Assembly: GCA_027923505.1 (NCBI GenBank)
Contig: BROI01000005.1
Location: 744,001-808,000 of the forward strand
Direction of reading: 5' to 3'
Source of the DNA: Mayamaea pseudoterrestris
Lineage: Eukaryota > Bacillariophyta > Bacillariophyceae > Sellaphorales > Sellaphoraceae
Length of the DNA: 64,000 bases
Shown here piece by piece: positions 53,001 to 63,632 of this stretch. The notes beneath the pieces were generated by a model. That model worked only from the letters and a program-made list of their open reading frames with translations. It was not told the origin of the DNA and did not search any database. Position 1 is the stretch's first letter. Every line of letters begins with the position of its first letter. Made by a program: the position numbers and the translations under genes.

Positions 53001-54394
53001 GTTGGTTTCACCTCTAGTTGCTCCATTTCCTCCAAAATGTTCAAGGCCCGCTCGGCATGTCCCACGCAGGCACATATTCTTAGCATGGCACCGTACGCCA
53101 TGACATCTGGATCAACGCCAACGACGCGCATGTCCATCCACTTGCTCCAGCAGTCCTGTGCCGCCTTGGCGCGTACTTTGTGCGACACGCGACCGTCGCT
53201 GCACACCTTGTAGCAGGCGGCCAAGTATGACGTGTAGGTTGGTAACGCTGGTGTTACATTGTGCGTCAGCATTTCCTCCATGACCGCGGCGCATCCTTCG
53301 TGGTCGCCCACCTTGGCGTGCAAGTCCACCAGTATGGACCAGGTGTAGGGACTGGTGATTTTGTTGGCGTGTAACTGATGAGTGTCGACTGGTTGTTGCT
53401 GATCCAGCATGAGTTTCATGACCCGCCGACCTTCAGCTGGCGTACGACAGCACGACATTAAGGCATTGAAGGAATACTCGTCGAGCGTTTCGAGTGGCAC
53501 TTGCAAGTCCTGCAGCACGAACGAAAGAGCTCGCACCAAGCCAATGGGTTTCTGCTTGGTGCCGTGCTTGTCGCGAAAGGCGCGAATGGTGCGGGCAATG
53601 GATTGATCGGATGGAAGTAGATGCAGTAGTACAGGTAGTGATGACGATGATGAAGAATTGTCGTTTCCGTTTTGCTTCTGCTCTAGCAGCAAACGCTCCT
53701 GCTCATGATAGGCTTGCATTTTTTGCAAAATATCGTCGCGATATTGTTGAAACAAGTCACCCAAATATTTCGGCCGCGGCGTTGGTTGCGACGACAAGTG
53801 CTTGGTGTTTCCCATTAAATCGTCCAGCAGCGCGTCGTCCAACGTGTAATCGTCGTGGTCGTCATCGTCATCCTGCGTCACCAAGGCGGACCCGGCGGCT
53901 GCTTCCCGCGCCCACTCGTCTTTCATGGCTTGATAGTACTCGCGGCGGGGACCTGCCCGACTGCCCGGAGCGCCATGCTGGCCTGGTATCTTGGGAGCGT
54001 CGCGACCACTACCGTCACTTTGCAACTTTTGATGATTCTTGCCGTATTTTTCTTGCAAATGCCGATGGTAGGATTTGCGCTGCTTTTTGGTGGGAGGCCG
54101 TTGCTCGTGCATGCGCGTCGATGCCTTGTTGCCGTCCTTGCGCTTCCAGCGGACTTGATTGCTGTAGTTTATTTGTATAGGATCAAAGAAGTTTAGTTTA
54201 TGAAAAGAGTGAAAATGTATGCAAGAAGATGTAGCTGTAGCGAGACTGGAATAGTGTGCAGTAGGATGAAGCATGAACGTCGTCGGCAGAATTTCCCTGG
54301 TGTCTGCTCGCTGTCGTCGTCCCGCCAAACATTCTTTCCTTCTTCCATGTCTTGCTGTTAGTTTCGAGATTGCTGATATGCGACTCGCGAGCAT
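50091..54394 (-). CDS. Large pentatricopeptide-repeat (PPR) protein (two exons)
   Basis: Exons 54394-51611 and 51389-50091 (221-bp GTAAGT...CAG intron) give about 1360 residues, the longest in the window. The N-terminus (about 1-55) is basic and Ser/Thr-rich, consistent with mitochondrial import. A basic region (KKQRKSYHRHLQEKYGKN) and a Gln/Asp-rich stretch come first. PPR-type helix pairs cover about 310-600: ITSPYTWSILVDLHAKVGDH, NVTPALPTYTSYLAAC, DPDVMAYGAMLRICACVGHA, VKPTTLCFTSALRAVA. A long acidic linker (about 660-1050) contains the short repeated element YFDFETMSW / YFDVDAMRW. Exon 2 ends with more PPR helices (SYGSLVEYCGRHGQAGSAML). PPR arrays bind organellar RNA. Confidence 0.85.
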
Positions 54395-54580
54395 ATTTTT
54401 GCCTTCTGAATATATAAGGTTGGGCTAGAGGGACGGATCGGAGGATTTTGTGAGCCATGGTTTTGATCGAACCGATGGCTGTCACGAGTGTCGGACCGTT
54501 GTTGATACATATCGCATCGTTACTCATTCCGCCGCGCCGACTGCCACGGAACTCATCTGCGCAACACACACTACTTGTCC
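54395..54580. promoter_or_regulatory. Short divergent promoter, PPR / EAPP
   Basis: Only 186 bp separate two head-to-head starts, so the promoter is shared or overlapping. No defined element seen. Confidence 0.35.
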
Positions 54581-55252
54581 ATGATGGATCCTTTCCTTCG
54601 CCACCACCATCCCATTGTCACGTCGGCGGAATCCGAGTCAGAGTCATCGATTGATAATGATGACGAAGACGAAGACGAAGACGAGGAATTGCTTCCGCCG
54701 AGTTCATGCAGCAAGAAGGAAGCAGAGACCAAGAAGATGCATGACAAAAGCGACGATGACAATCACGAACACGACGAAGACGACCTTTACGACGACCAAG
54801 CCGACTTGGAGGATGAAGCCTACGTGAATCGTCACTTTCGGACTCATGTAGGTGATAGTAATGACAACGCTGCATCCACTACGACACATTCCGACGCAGT
54901 CCTGTCGTGTCCCTGCTGCTTTTCGACTGTTTGCATGGACTGTCAGCGCCACGAGCGCTACGAGAACCAATACCGCGCCATGTTTGTCTTGAACGTGAAC
55001 GTCAATGAGCAGGAGCAGTGGATCTACAGTGGCGAGACGCAGGGGTTGGTGCGCAAGGAAATTGTAGAGGCAGCAGTTGACAGCGTGATGCATGCGACTG
55101 GCAGCAGCACGGCAGTTGATCCAGTGCCAGTGGAACCCTCGGCGGAACCAATCTATTTGACGGTCAATTGCGCCAACTGTCACACCCAAGTGGCGGTTTT
55201 GGATGACGAGCAAGTGTATCACTTTACCAATTGCTTGGTGGCGTCTGGGTAA
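54581..55252 (+). CDS. EAPP: E2F-associated phosphoprotein (EAPP) homologue
   Basis: 223 residues. The N-terminus is acidic (DNDDEDEDEDEE, about 25-37), then DDLYDDQADLEDEAYVNRHF, matching the family's LYDPxxDDEDExWV box. The signature is SCPCCFSTVCMDCQRHERYENQYRAMFVLN (about 108-137), a C-x2-C...C-x2-C metal-binding core, with a second CxxC (NCANCHTQVAVLD) near the end. EAPP binds E2F factors in animals and influences cell-cycle transcription. The start at 54581 (ATGATG) is preferred to a TTG upstream. Confidence 0.87.
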   Translation: MMDPFLRHHHPIVTSAESESESSIDNDDEDEDEDEELLPPSSCSKKEAETKKMHDKSDDDNHEHDEDDLYDDQADLEDEAYVNRHFRTHVGDSNDNAASTTTHSDAVLSCPCCFSTVCMDCQRHERYENQYRAMFVLNVNVNEQEQWIYSGETQGLVRKEIVEAAVDSVMHATGSSTAVDPVPVEPSAEPIYLTVNCANCHTQVAVLDDEQVYHFTNCLVASG

Positions 55253-55547
55253 AACATGTTTGTTTGCGCAAGTGTAGCAATACTGCATGATGTGAAATTG
55301 GTTGCCATTGATAACATTTGCATAAAGGAATAGCATGCGGGATAATTGCAATCAATTGTGGCAATAGGAGCGGAACATAGTCGATTTGAATGACGTTACA
55401 ATGCCAGAGATACAGCAGGCGATCGTGAGTAAAATTGAGCGCGACGACGTACAAACGATACCCGCCAGACTAGAAATTCGCACTGACGAAGATTGATCTA
55501 TAATAGAAATACATTGCGTATATTTGCAGCTAATTGTTATCGCTCAT

Positions 55548-56291
55548 TTACTGCGATAGCTTGCTCATGAGACTCGTAATGGCATCAAACCCAACACTCT
55601 CCTGAAAGACGCGCTCCCGCTTTACATTGTCAGACGTTGGCGTGAAGGTAACGAGATCGTCTGCCACTGACTCGACGGCGTCATGCTCCGTGAGCAAGCT
55701 TGATACGGCCGCCATGGACTCCACGTTGAGTAACTTGGCAACCATCGCTGCTGGCGCTTGCTTGTAGGTGAGCGCCACGACGCTCACTATACCAATTTGA
55801 AACGCCTGCACCGACTGCTTGGCCAAGGTCGCAATATTGGCATTCTCACAAGACTGCAACACTAACAGTTGCTTCCAAAAGGCGGCATAGTGGCATGCGT
55901 CGAGCGCATCGGCGCATATTTGCACCGCAGCGCAAAGCTCCGCACCCATGACGTTGGGCGGCACCATGTACACCAACGCCAAGTAGTCCGTCATGTTGGG
56001 ATATTCGCGCAGCGCCAGTAAGCAGGATAGTGCAATCGACTCTTGGTGCTGCTCGCTACTGCTGCTGGAGGAGGTTGGAAAGAGCTGGTACAGCTTGACG
56101 AGCATGCGCACAGCGTCAAAGGTGTAGGGCGCTTCATTCTTGGCCTGCGCTAACACTTGCGCGTGCAGCTCTGGAATGGCGGATGGGTCGGGACGAGAGG
56201 CACGAGTGTCGGACGGCATGTTGCGCGCGCAAGTGTATATTTGTTGTAAGCGTGATTGCTGAGAAGAATGGAACGAAAAGGTGCTTGTCAT
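55548..56291 (-). CDS. EIF3K: Translation initiation factor eIF3 subunit k
   Basis: 247 residues from MTSTFS; the frame runs upstream only to a TTG. Conserved landmarks: YTFDAVRMLVKLYQLFP (about 60-76), ALDACHYAAFWKQLL, a winged-helix (PCI-type) part with VVALTYKQAPAAMVAKLL, and the C-terminal IxFDSVSSIM-like end (VGFDAITSLMSKLSQ). eIF3k is a small, peripheral subunit of eIF3, bound to eIF3l. A Ser run (about 78-83) is an insertion. Cytosolic. Confidence 0.87.
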   Translation of the reverse strand: MTSTFSFHSSQQSRLQQIYTCARNMPSDTRASRPDPSAIPELHAQVLAQAKNEAPYTFDAVRMLVKLYQLFPTSSSSSSEQHQESIALSCLLALREYPNMTDYLALVYMVPPNVMGAELCAAVQICADALDACHYAAFWKQLLVLQSCENANIATLAKQSVQAFQIGIVSVVALTYKQAPAAMVAKLLNVESMAAVSSLLTEHDAVESVADDLVTFTPTSDNVKRERVFQESVGFDAITSLMSKLSQ

Positions 56292-56608
56292 GGTGGAGAT
56301 CGAAAACGAGAGATCGACGGCTGACAAACGTCGATTATGGATCGGGATCTTTCTTTTCTGTTCAGCTATTCATAAGCAGCCTGCATTTTCTTGGGTTGCA
56401 CCATTGTCTTTACGACTATATGGCTACAAAGCGGCACTCTTTACGCTATTCAAAAAGACTTTAATAAATACTCACTTATAAACAAAATCAGTGGCGGCTT
56501 AATAGTCTTTCTACATGTAATACATTCTAACACTCTCCAGCTCGAAATGAGATGGAAGCATCATAATATGTGGTGGAATCGCTCTCACACACAGGCTGCC
56601 AATCATGC
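56292..56608. other. Intergenic region
   Basis: 317 bp between the eIF3k start and the end of the Cys-rich gene, both on the minus strand. It should hold the eIF3k promoter; nothing else seen. Confidence 0.3.
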
Positions 56609-59268
56609 TTAAATGAGTGGCGTCGTTGCTTGTGCACTTCTGGAACGACCCGTCAAAATGCCAGAGCTCTGTCGGACCAAGTCGGTCGGGTCCTCGCCCG
56701 GACTGCTCGCAGACTTGCGGCTCGGTCGCCAGGGAATATTCTTGCGGGCCAGCATGCCGTGCAGCACCAGTGCGGCAATGGCCATGCCAAAGGCAGCGAG
56801 TGCGGTAACGATCAAACCAGCCTTGAGGCCCTTTCGCATCACTCGCGATTGAATGGCAATCTCCTTCTTCCAGGAGCTTGGGTTCCAGGAAGTGGAAGGG
56901 TCAAGGACAACCTCACCGTCCTCGTCGTAGGTATTGTATCGGATCGATTCAATGTACGAGCAGACAGAGTCTTCGTTCAGATACTGCTCCTCGGATTGGT
57001 ACATGAGCAGCCAGCTGTCGTCGACAGTGCCACCATTGGCATTGTAGGCGTAATTGTTGCTGTAGGTTGTGGATGGACTGAGATTCTTGTTGCATTTGCC
57101 GGAGAATTGGTACAGCATGGAGCACATTGGTTCAACGCCATCTTCAGCGCCGTCAATTTCTTCGTCCTCGTACCACTTTTCAGTGAGCTGGAATCAAGAG
57201 AGAAAGTATATCGCGTGTGAGTCATCTGAATAAGGCAGAGCAACAAATAGGACAAAAGAGTTGCGCCATAACTTATACGTACCTCGTCGTAGGCGCATGA
57301 GATGCACTCGTTGGGGATAAAGTTGAACTCTCCACCTTCCATGGGATCGTACCCAAGAACGGCTTCCAAAGGAACGCCAGATGCATAGCTGGAGCAGTAC
57401 TCGTCCGTGTAGACGGCTAAACTAATGACGTCTCCGTCACAGTGAGGTCCAACGTAGAAACTGTAGGATCCGTCATCGTTGGCGTAGCTTGCATACTTGG
57501 AGGCGGTGGCATCGTCTTGCTTGTCGTCGTTGAGGTTGCCGTCAAAATCAACGGCCGTACAGGAAAGATAGTCAGTAATGGTCGCTCGCTCCTGAGCTTG
57601 CTCGGCTTCCTCGTACATGGTTTCGTAGTAGGCGCTGTTGTATTGGTCCAAAAAGTCTTGGTATTCCTCTTGGTTGAGCAACTGCATACACGAAAAGAAC
57701 TGGTTGTAGCACGAGCTTGACGAGTCGTATGCGCAGCTCTGAAGCTCCTCGCCTTGTTGTAGGTAATCGTCCCAGCCCTCTGGCAAGGCAAAGCCGTATG
57801 CATCCTCGTCCCACTCGGTCAAAGCGGCCTCATCCTCGAGACTATGAAACACATTGTCGTAGCCGATGAAACCCCACTCCGGAACAAACACTTCGTTGCC
57901 GTACTCGTCCGTCTCGGTGTATCCATTAACAATCTTGTGACCGTACCAGGACCCCATGTTGGACCACGAGTTCATGTTGTTGTAAAACGTCGAGTACGTT
58001 TGCGCATCGTTTTGATCCTGATTATTGTTGTTATTATTGTTGGCGTAGTTGTTTCCGTTCTGCACTGTAAAGGAGTACCACATTTTCCACATTTCCTGGT
58101 TCTTGGTCGTGGTCGCCTCCTGCGTCTCCATGAGGGCCGCGTAGGCATCGGCGTCGTAGTACTTGCCCTTGTACCAACCACCATCGCCATTATTGCTTTG
58201 CTGGTTATCTTGGTACTGGTTGTAGGCCTGGGTGGCGTCGTCTCCAGATTGGCTTTGGTAGTTGTACTGGTTGTTGCCGTTGTAGCTACTGCTGTAGCTG
58301 CTGCCGTCGTTGTTGTTGTAGTAGTTCTTTTGGTTCTGGTTCTGGTAGTTATAACCGCCGTTGCCGCTTTGGCCGTAGTAGTTGTTATTGTAGGCGTTTC
58401 CGTAGACGTAGTTGTTGGCGTAATTGCCGCGAGTCAGCTTTTGGTAGTAGGCCTTTTGGGCGACAAGGTCGTCGTCGCCTGCTGCGGCAGCATCGTCTCC
58501 GTCTCCGTAGGCTCCGTAGTTGCCATTGGCGCTGTTGGCCTTGTAGTTCGAGGCAAAGGACTCGTAGGATGTTTGTGACGACTGAAGGACCATTTGATAC
58601 TTATATTGAAGCTCTGCGTAAAAGTTCTTGAAGGACTCCATCGAGGAACACTCTTGGCAATACTCGCAGTAGGAAGTGACTCGATCCTCTTGCAGCTGAA
58701 CCATGCTAACGAGAAAGTCATCCATTGAAACGACATATTCGCCATAGTTGGCGCTGCAGCCGTCAAAGGACTTGGAGTTGCACGAGTCTGATGGACAAAG
58801 GCGGAAGGTTGCCATGCGTTGTGTGCGCAATACACTTGAGCTGTCCCCATCCGCTGCCATCGTATCGTCGTATGCCTTGATTGCCGAGCAACCAGTGTAG
58901 TGAAACGAGTAGCTGCTAATGTCAAAGCCAAAGGCCTCAACGTTCATGTCGTCATTGAGGTCATAGTCTCCATCGTAACTGTACCATTGGTTGTACATGT
59001 TGTTTTCGTCGTCTCCGACTTCAGCGGCGTCAGCTGCTCCATCCTCTAGCTTACGTTTGCGCTGCACCCAAGGCGACTTCGGTTGCACCTCGGCGGCGAG
59101 TTTTCGCGACCGAAGCTGATCCTTCTTTCGTAGGCTGCGATTCTTCTTCGTGGCGGCAAAGGCCGCCTTGGACAAGGATCGAGGAATTCGCTTGCCAATT
59201 GCTTCCACATTTACGCTGCTTCCAAGCACCACTAACAGGGTGGCGACGGAGTAGATACCGAACTTCAT
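56609..59268 (-). CDS. Secreted Cys-rich, Asn/Tyr/Gln-rich type I membrane protein, paralogue A (two exons)
   Basis: Exons 59268-57283 and 57187-56609 (95-bp GTACGT...CAG intron) give 854 residues. It starts with a signal peptide (about 1-23, VATLLVVLGSSVNVEA). A Lys/Arg-rich propeptide-like stretch (about 25-75) is followed by the conserved module FDISSYSFHYTGCSAIKAY, FRLCPSDSCNSKSFDGCSANYGEYVVSMDDF and SYCEYCQECSS. Then a long Asn/Tyr/Gln/Ser-rich tract (about 250-430), more Cys pairs (CAYDSSSSCYNQFFSC, FYVGPHCDGD, IPNECISCAYDE) and one transmembrane helix near the C-terminus (GLIVTALAAFGMAIAALVLHGML), leaving a short basic tail. Family unknown to me by name; the next gene is a paralogue. 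A cell-surface or cell-wall compartment role is inferred. Confidence 0.85.
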
Positions 59269-60192
59269 GGCTGCCGTCTTATTATTGTTGTCGTCAAGCT
59301 TGCTCAATGATAAAGAAAGACCGAGGCAAACTTTCGAATAAAAGTAAGCGACCGTGACAAAGCATGTGTGTTGCACGAGCCTTTCAGCGACCACGCGTAA
59401 CCGCTTGCTATCTTATGGATCTTTTTGTACTTACGGCGCATCTTGCAAGATTGTGTTCGCTGAAACGGACCGTGTCTAAGTGATTGACAAGGTTGGACCG
59501 TTGTCAACGCAGCCTGCGTCTATGTAATCTCTTGGGTGTGGTTGATGGCACGGGTCGCTTTTGGCGATAGCTGGTGACGAATCACGTGAATCTTTGAAAT
59601 ACGCCCAAAACTTCAATCGATATTGCCCCAACGCTTGATGATTCGCTTGATTCCCTGTTTTGGCGTTAATACATGTCATCTGACCGTTAAATGAGTATCA
59701 GTAAACCAATGAAATTGAATGACAGCGTCGTCGCGTTGTCATCTGTTGACGCAGGAAATATCACTCCGGAAGATTCGCTCGCTCATTGATTCGACTCCGC
59801 CATGGCCATGGCGCATCGTGCGGGAGCTGAGCGAAACACTCATGCGAGTATTTGGACTTCGAAACTGTGAGCATGCGCGATGGCATGCCTCGAAAAGCTC
59901 GAAGTAGACAAGCTCATTGGTTGTGTTGAACGAGACTCTCATTCTCACTTCACATTTCACTAACAGTAATGTCGAAGTAAGAAGTAAGTAACACTGTATA
60001 CTCTGAGAAAGTGGCGTTTCGTGTTTCGTTAAAGAGTAGCATGGTAATTGCAGCGCTCGTCAATCGAATCCCCTCGTTTTTGCCACATATTGTGTAATGC
60101 AACACATATACTAGTAAAAGTGTTTACTCTATGCTTTCGTTTTACGCGGTTTCGTGCCACATCCCCAGAAGCGCCCGTCGCTTCAAGCAGCA
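59269..60192. other. Intergenic region between tandem paralogues
   Basis: 924 bp, the longest gene-free stretch. It should hold the promoter of paralogue A and the terminator of paralogue B. I find no ORF over 70 codons with features, no tRNA, and no repeat shared with the flanking genes. Confidence 0.3.
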
Positions 60193-62017
60193 TCATGCCA
60201 TGACACCTGCCCTTGGCGACGGCTGACCACCCGTCTGCGAAGATTCGCCAAAGCTCATGCCGGTCCGATTGGCAAGAATTCCAGACCCGCCTCTTGTGAA
60301 AGAGTCACCGCGCGACATTCGACCTGCTTGTGACTTGCCGTCAAAATGATTGTAGTAACCCGAGACGGATGGAGGAACCCAAGGTGCGCGAATGACAAGT
60401 CTGCGATGTAGATTGGCAGCGTAGACAAACAATCCCAGTGATAACAATATGGAACCAACGAGTGCAACGATTTGAAATGTTGTAGCTTTGCGAACAAGCT
60501 TGACGTATTCACTGCCCTTGGTCCACCGATGATAGTCAAAATCTTCCAGCACAATCGGGTCTCCAAACTCGTCGTAGCTGTTGGTGACTAAGCTCTCAAT
60601 CATGCCACAAACTGCATCTTCATTGTCTAGCTGTTCCGTGGACTGATTGAGCATTTAAAGGGGCGAACAGTCGTCAGAACAAGGTGCGAACGTTGTGGAG
60701 AGCAAGCACCATGTCTACTGAATTGATTGCAAACCAGGCGCTCATAAACCACACCCACACATTGGTGAACACAAAACTTACCTCATAGGAATCTTTTCGG
60801 TCCACAAAGGCCTTTTGGCACTTGGCGGCCGGATCGTACAAGGCGTCGCAAAGCGAATACACCCTAGTGCCATTATCCGCAGCAAGTTGATTGTCAGTCA
60901 GCAAGCTAAACGCGTTGGAAGCTTGACAAGGAACGCACGATTTGCTGGTGTATGCATCCATGTCGGACGTTTGAATGTTCAAGTAGTTCTTAATGTTGGT
61001 GTTTTGCGTTTCGCCAAGAAACTTGTTGCAGTATTCGTCCGCGTAAAAGCCAATGTCAATGGTTCGTCCGTCAGATCGACAGTGCGGACCCAGAAAGCCA
61101 ACGTTACCGTTACTTCCAATGTTGAACTTTTGGCAGGTAAAGTATTGCTGAATGTCGGAGCGAGTGGGAGCGTTGGCGCAAGCGTTCTTGTAGCGCGAGC
61201 AGACGGATTCGTAGATGCAAGTGCCATTAGAACTTATGTAAAAGGGAGTGGCGGACGCGTCGTCGTTATTAGCAGTCTTGCGATTTCGTTGATTGTAGTT
61301 GTAAGCGTCATCGTCGGCAGCTACATCGTCCGCATAGTAGTCGTCGGCCGCACCATCGTCGGCGACATTGTCATTTGCGTTAGCAGCATCATCGCCATTT
61401 GCGACGTCATCATCGTGCGTCGCCCAGTAATCGCTGTAGCTCGCCCAGTCGTCTTGGCCATCATCATCGTTGTAGCTACTCTGCACATTTGACTTGTATG
61501 TCATGCATTGACTGCAGATGCGACAGTAGTAACCAAACTGTGACACATGGTGAAGATGCATGAGCTCCAAATACGTTTCCATTGGCACTAGATACTCCCC
61601 GTAGTTGTAGTTGCACCCCCACTTGTTGTAGGTGCTGCAGCTGGATGCTTCGCATAGACGAAAGACGACGAATTTGTCTAATCGAAAGGGTGATTCGCTT
61701 GAAACTGCTTGGTCGTCGCTCCAAGTGTGAACGTTCGAGCAACCAATGTATTTAAAGGCGTACTTGGTCAAATCAATGGTACTATAAGAGTCGATTGCAG
61801 CGTCATCGTCTTCATTACCAAGCCTTCGTCGTCGTATAGCTGCTTGAAAGAGACTTTGTTGCAGATTGTGTTGTGCCTTTCGTGTTGATTGAACGTCGTC
61901 CATGGCCGACACGAAATCACGAATTGGCAGCGCAACTGCGATAACATTATTTTGCAGCACTATCAACAAGAGGGTCTGTATCAGTATTGCAACTATAGCC
62001 TTGGAGATTTGTATCAT
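60193..62017 (-). CDS. Secreted Cys-rich type I membrane protein, paralogue B (two exons)
   Basis: Exons 62017-60782 and 60642-60193 (139-bp GTAAGT...CAG intron) give 561 residues. It has a signal peptide (about 1-30, ILIQTLLLIVLQNNVIAVA), a basic stretch, then the same module as its neighbour: IDLTKYAFKYIGCSNVHTW, FRLCEASSCSTYNKWGCNYNYGEYLVPM, YYCRICSQC. The Asn/Tyr tract of paralogue A is replaced by a shorter Asp/Asn/Ala-rich tract (about 185-255). Shared later parts: GPHCRSDG, DEYC, SKSCVPCQ, and EDAVCGMIES beside EDSVCSYIES in A. One transmembrane helix (IVALVGSILLSLGLFVYAA) and a Gly/Ser-rich tail end the protein. The intron position differs from paralogue A. Confidence 0.84.
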
Positions 62018-62695
62018 GTTGACATGTAAAGTATATAGTAAGTATCAGAGTTTGGTCGATGGTTTTGTTGTCGTCCATCAAGCAAGAAGTCTCATTGCAA
62101 GCAACGGATTCGTTCGATGCACTATAGCCCTCTGTCGGTCCGGTACACGTCGGCAAGCGAGCCGGGCATGAAAACGCGCCGGCATGATGACGCGCCATTT
62201 TAGCTACCTCTGCTGTCGTTTGTCACCGTCGACGGACGAAAGGCAAGTCATCATTGGGTAAAGACAGTGATGGCAAGAAAAGATGGTACTACTTATACTG
62301 GTCTATCAGAAAGATAATAGTGCTGATACCCTCGACCGGGAGAGGTACAGGATGTGACAGCCAATCTTGGTTCGCTGGAGTAGACATTATTTACAATTAA
62401 CTATGTCGATCGTCAAGGATCTCAATGTGAATGAGTCATTGACCTGAAGCGCGGCAGAGGTTACCAATACAATTGTTACGTCGATTCGCATCGAAAGGCA
62501 TTTCGTTGCTGACCTCTATTCATCTGATGCGCTGGCGCTAAAGTGCAGCAAGGGATGCAATTTCGAAAGGCTTGCTAATCGTCCACTCCCGTAGTGCACT
62601 ACGCCTAGCAGTTAAAGCAAAGATTAAATTTATGTTTATTTTGTCCATTAATCTGCTGTCATTTTCTATATAATCATTTTCTGCTTTTGCAAAAG
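62018..62695. other. Intergenic region
   Basis: 678 bp between paralogue B and the globin gene, both minus strand; should hold the promoter of paralogue B. No feature recognised. Confidence 0.3.
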
Positions 62696-63157
62696 TTACT
62701 CCTTCATGCCCTTGGTCATATTTTCAATCATGAATTGAAAAATGACTTGCCATGATCCTCGGTCGTCGCGCGTCAACTTGTCGTCAAGGATCCCATCCAG
62801 TGCATACATGACGGCGCGCTCCATGATTGGAAAGTATTCCGGTTGAACACCATAGGCAATGTGTCGTTTGCCAAGATCGAGCAGCTCGTATTCAATTGGC
62901 TCAAGGTCCGGTCCGAGAAAGCTGACTGCCATGTCAAGCATATCCACCATGACCTTGGAGTGATGGCCAAACTTTGGATTCTCCGTAACAACTTCGGTAG
63001 CGTCAAAGCCAAACATTGTCCGGGCTTGTGGCTCAAGTGTAAAGAGGCGGGTCAAAATAGCTTCGCCGGCAACTTCCTCAAATTTGGGCGTGCGCTTGGC
63101 CTTGTCCCATGTGGTGGTGACGTTCATCACATCCGAGTAGCTTACATTGACAGTCAT
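62696..63157 (-). CDS. Globin
   Basis: 153 residues, the usual length of a single-domain globin, no intron. The start is MTVNVSYSDV; the upstream open frame begins with TTG. Helix pattern: ITRLF-like ILTRLFTLEP (B/C), MFGFD with the CD Phe (about 49), NPKFGHHSKVMVDMLDMAV (E helix, distal His 65 or 66), LLDLGKRHIAYGV (F helix, proximal His about 99), then YFPIMERAVMYALDGIL (G) and WQVIFQFMIENM (H). It resembles neuroglobin/phytoglobin-like three-over-three globins. It probably binds O2 or NO; no flavohaemoglobin reductase domain or targeting signal is present. Confidence 0.88.
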   Translation of the reverse strand: MTVNVSYSDVMNVTTTWDKAKRTPKFEEVAGEAILTRLFTLEPQARTMFGFDATEVVTENPKFGHHSKVMVDMLDMAVSFLGPDLEPIEYELLDLGKRHIAYGVQPEYFPIMERAVMYALDGILDDKLTRDDRGSWQVIFQFMIENMTKGMKE

Positions 63158-63632
63158 GGTTGTCGTTGGTGTTCTTTGCTTGTTTGAATGACAGAGGCGA
63201 TGATGATGATCGATTGTCCGACGAGATTGTGAGGGGTGACTGCGACTGCTGGTGATCAATGATGTTGAGGATTGATGAGTGGCGACGCGCGCCAAGACGT
63301 CGCTGATTCCTCGGACATCTTAGGAGCCTTCTCTTTTCTTAAGTTCGGCCGACGAGACGTTGAAGTGCTCAAGGGCAATAATAAATTTGTCATTATGTCA
63401 CTGGATAGCAGTATCAATACTCCGAATGTCCATTGATATTCTCGACCCTTCGGATAGGCGTCTCGCGGGATTGATGTGCCAGCCGACGAAAGATCCACTT
63501 AAAATGTCTCAGCACCATTGATATCCACAAAAGAACATCTTCCATCCATCTGCATCGCACTGGCGGCAGTCCATCAATGGCTCCTTGGCGGCAGACTCGT
63601 CATTGCGCTTCTAGCAACGAGCCAACGCAAGC
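63158..63632. promoter_or_regulatory. Divergent intergenic region, globin / unknown partial gene
   Basis: 475 bp between head-to-head starts. Short ORFs lack features. No defined element. Confidence 0.3.

Noticed and set aside
53494-54180. Plus-strand ORF of 228 codons
   Set aside because: Antisense to the PPR gene; Arg/Ala/Cys-rich composition is unlike a folded protein.
54704-55351. Minus-strand ORF of 215 codons
   Set aside because: Antisense to EAPP, where acidic codons give Val/Ile-rich shadows.
57844-58578. Plus-strand ORF of 244 codons rich in Val, Leu and Ile
   Set aside because: It is the exact antisense of the Asn/Tyr/Gln-rich tract of the minus-strand Cys-rich gene, and the codon bias there produces Val-rich shadows.
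60815-61492. Plus-strand hydrophobic ORF of 225 codons
   Set aside because: Antisense shadow of the Asp/Asn-rich exon of paralogue B.
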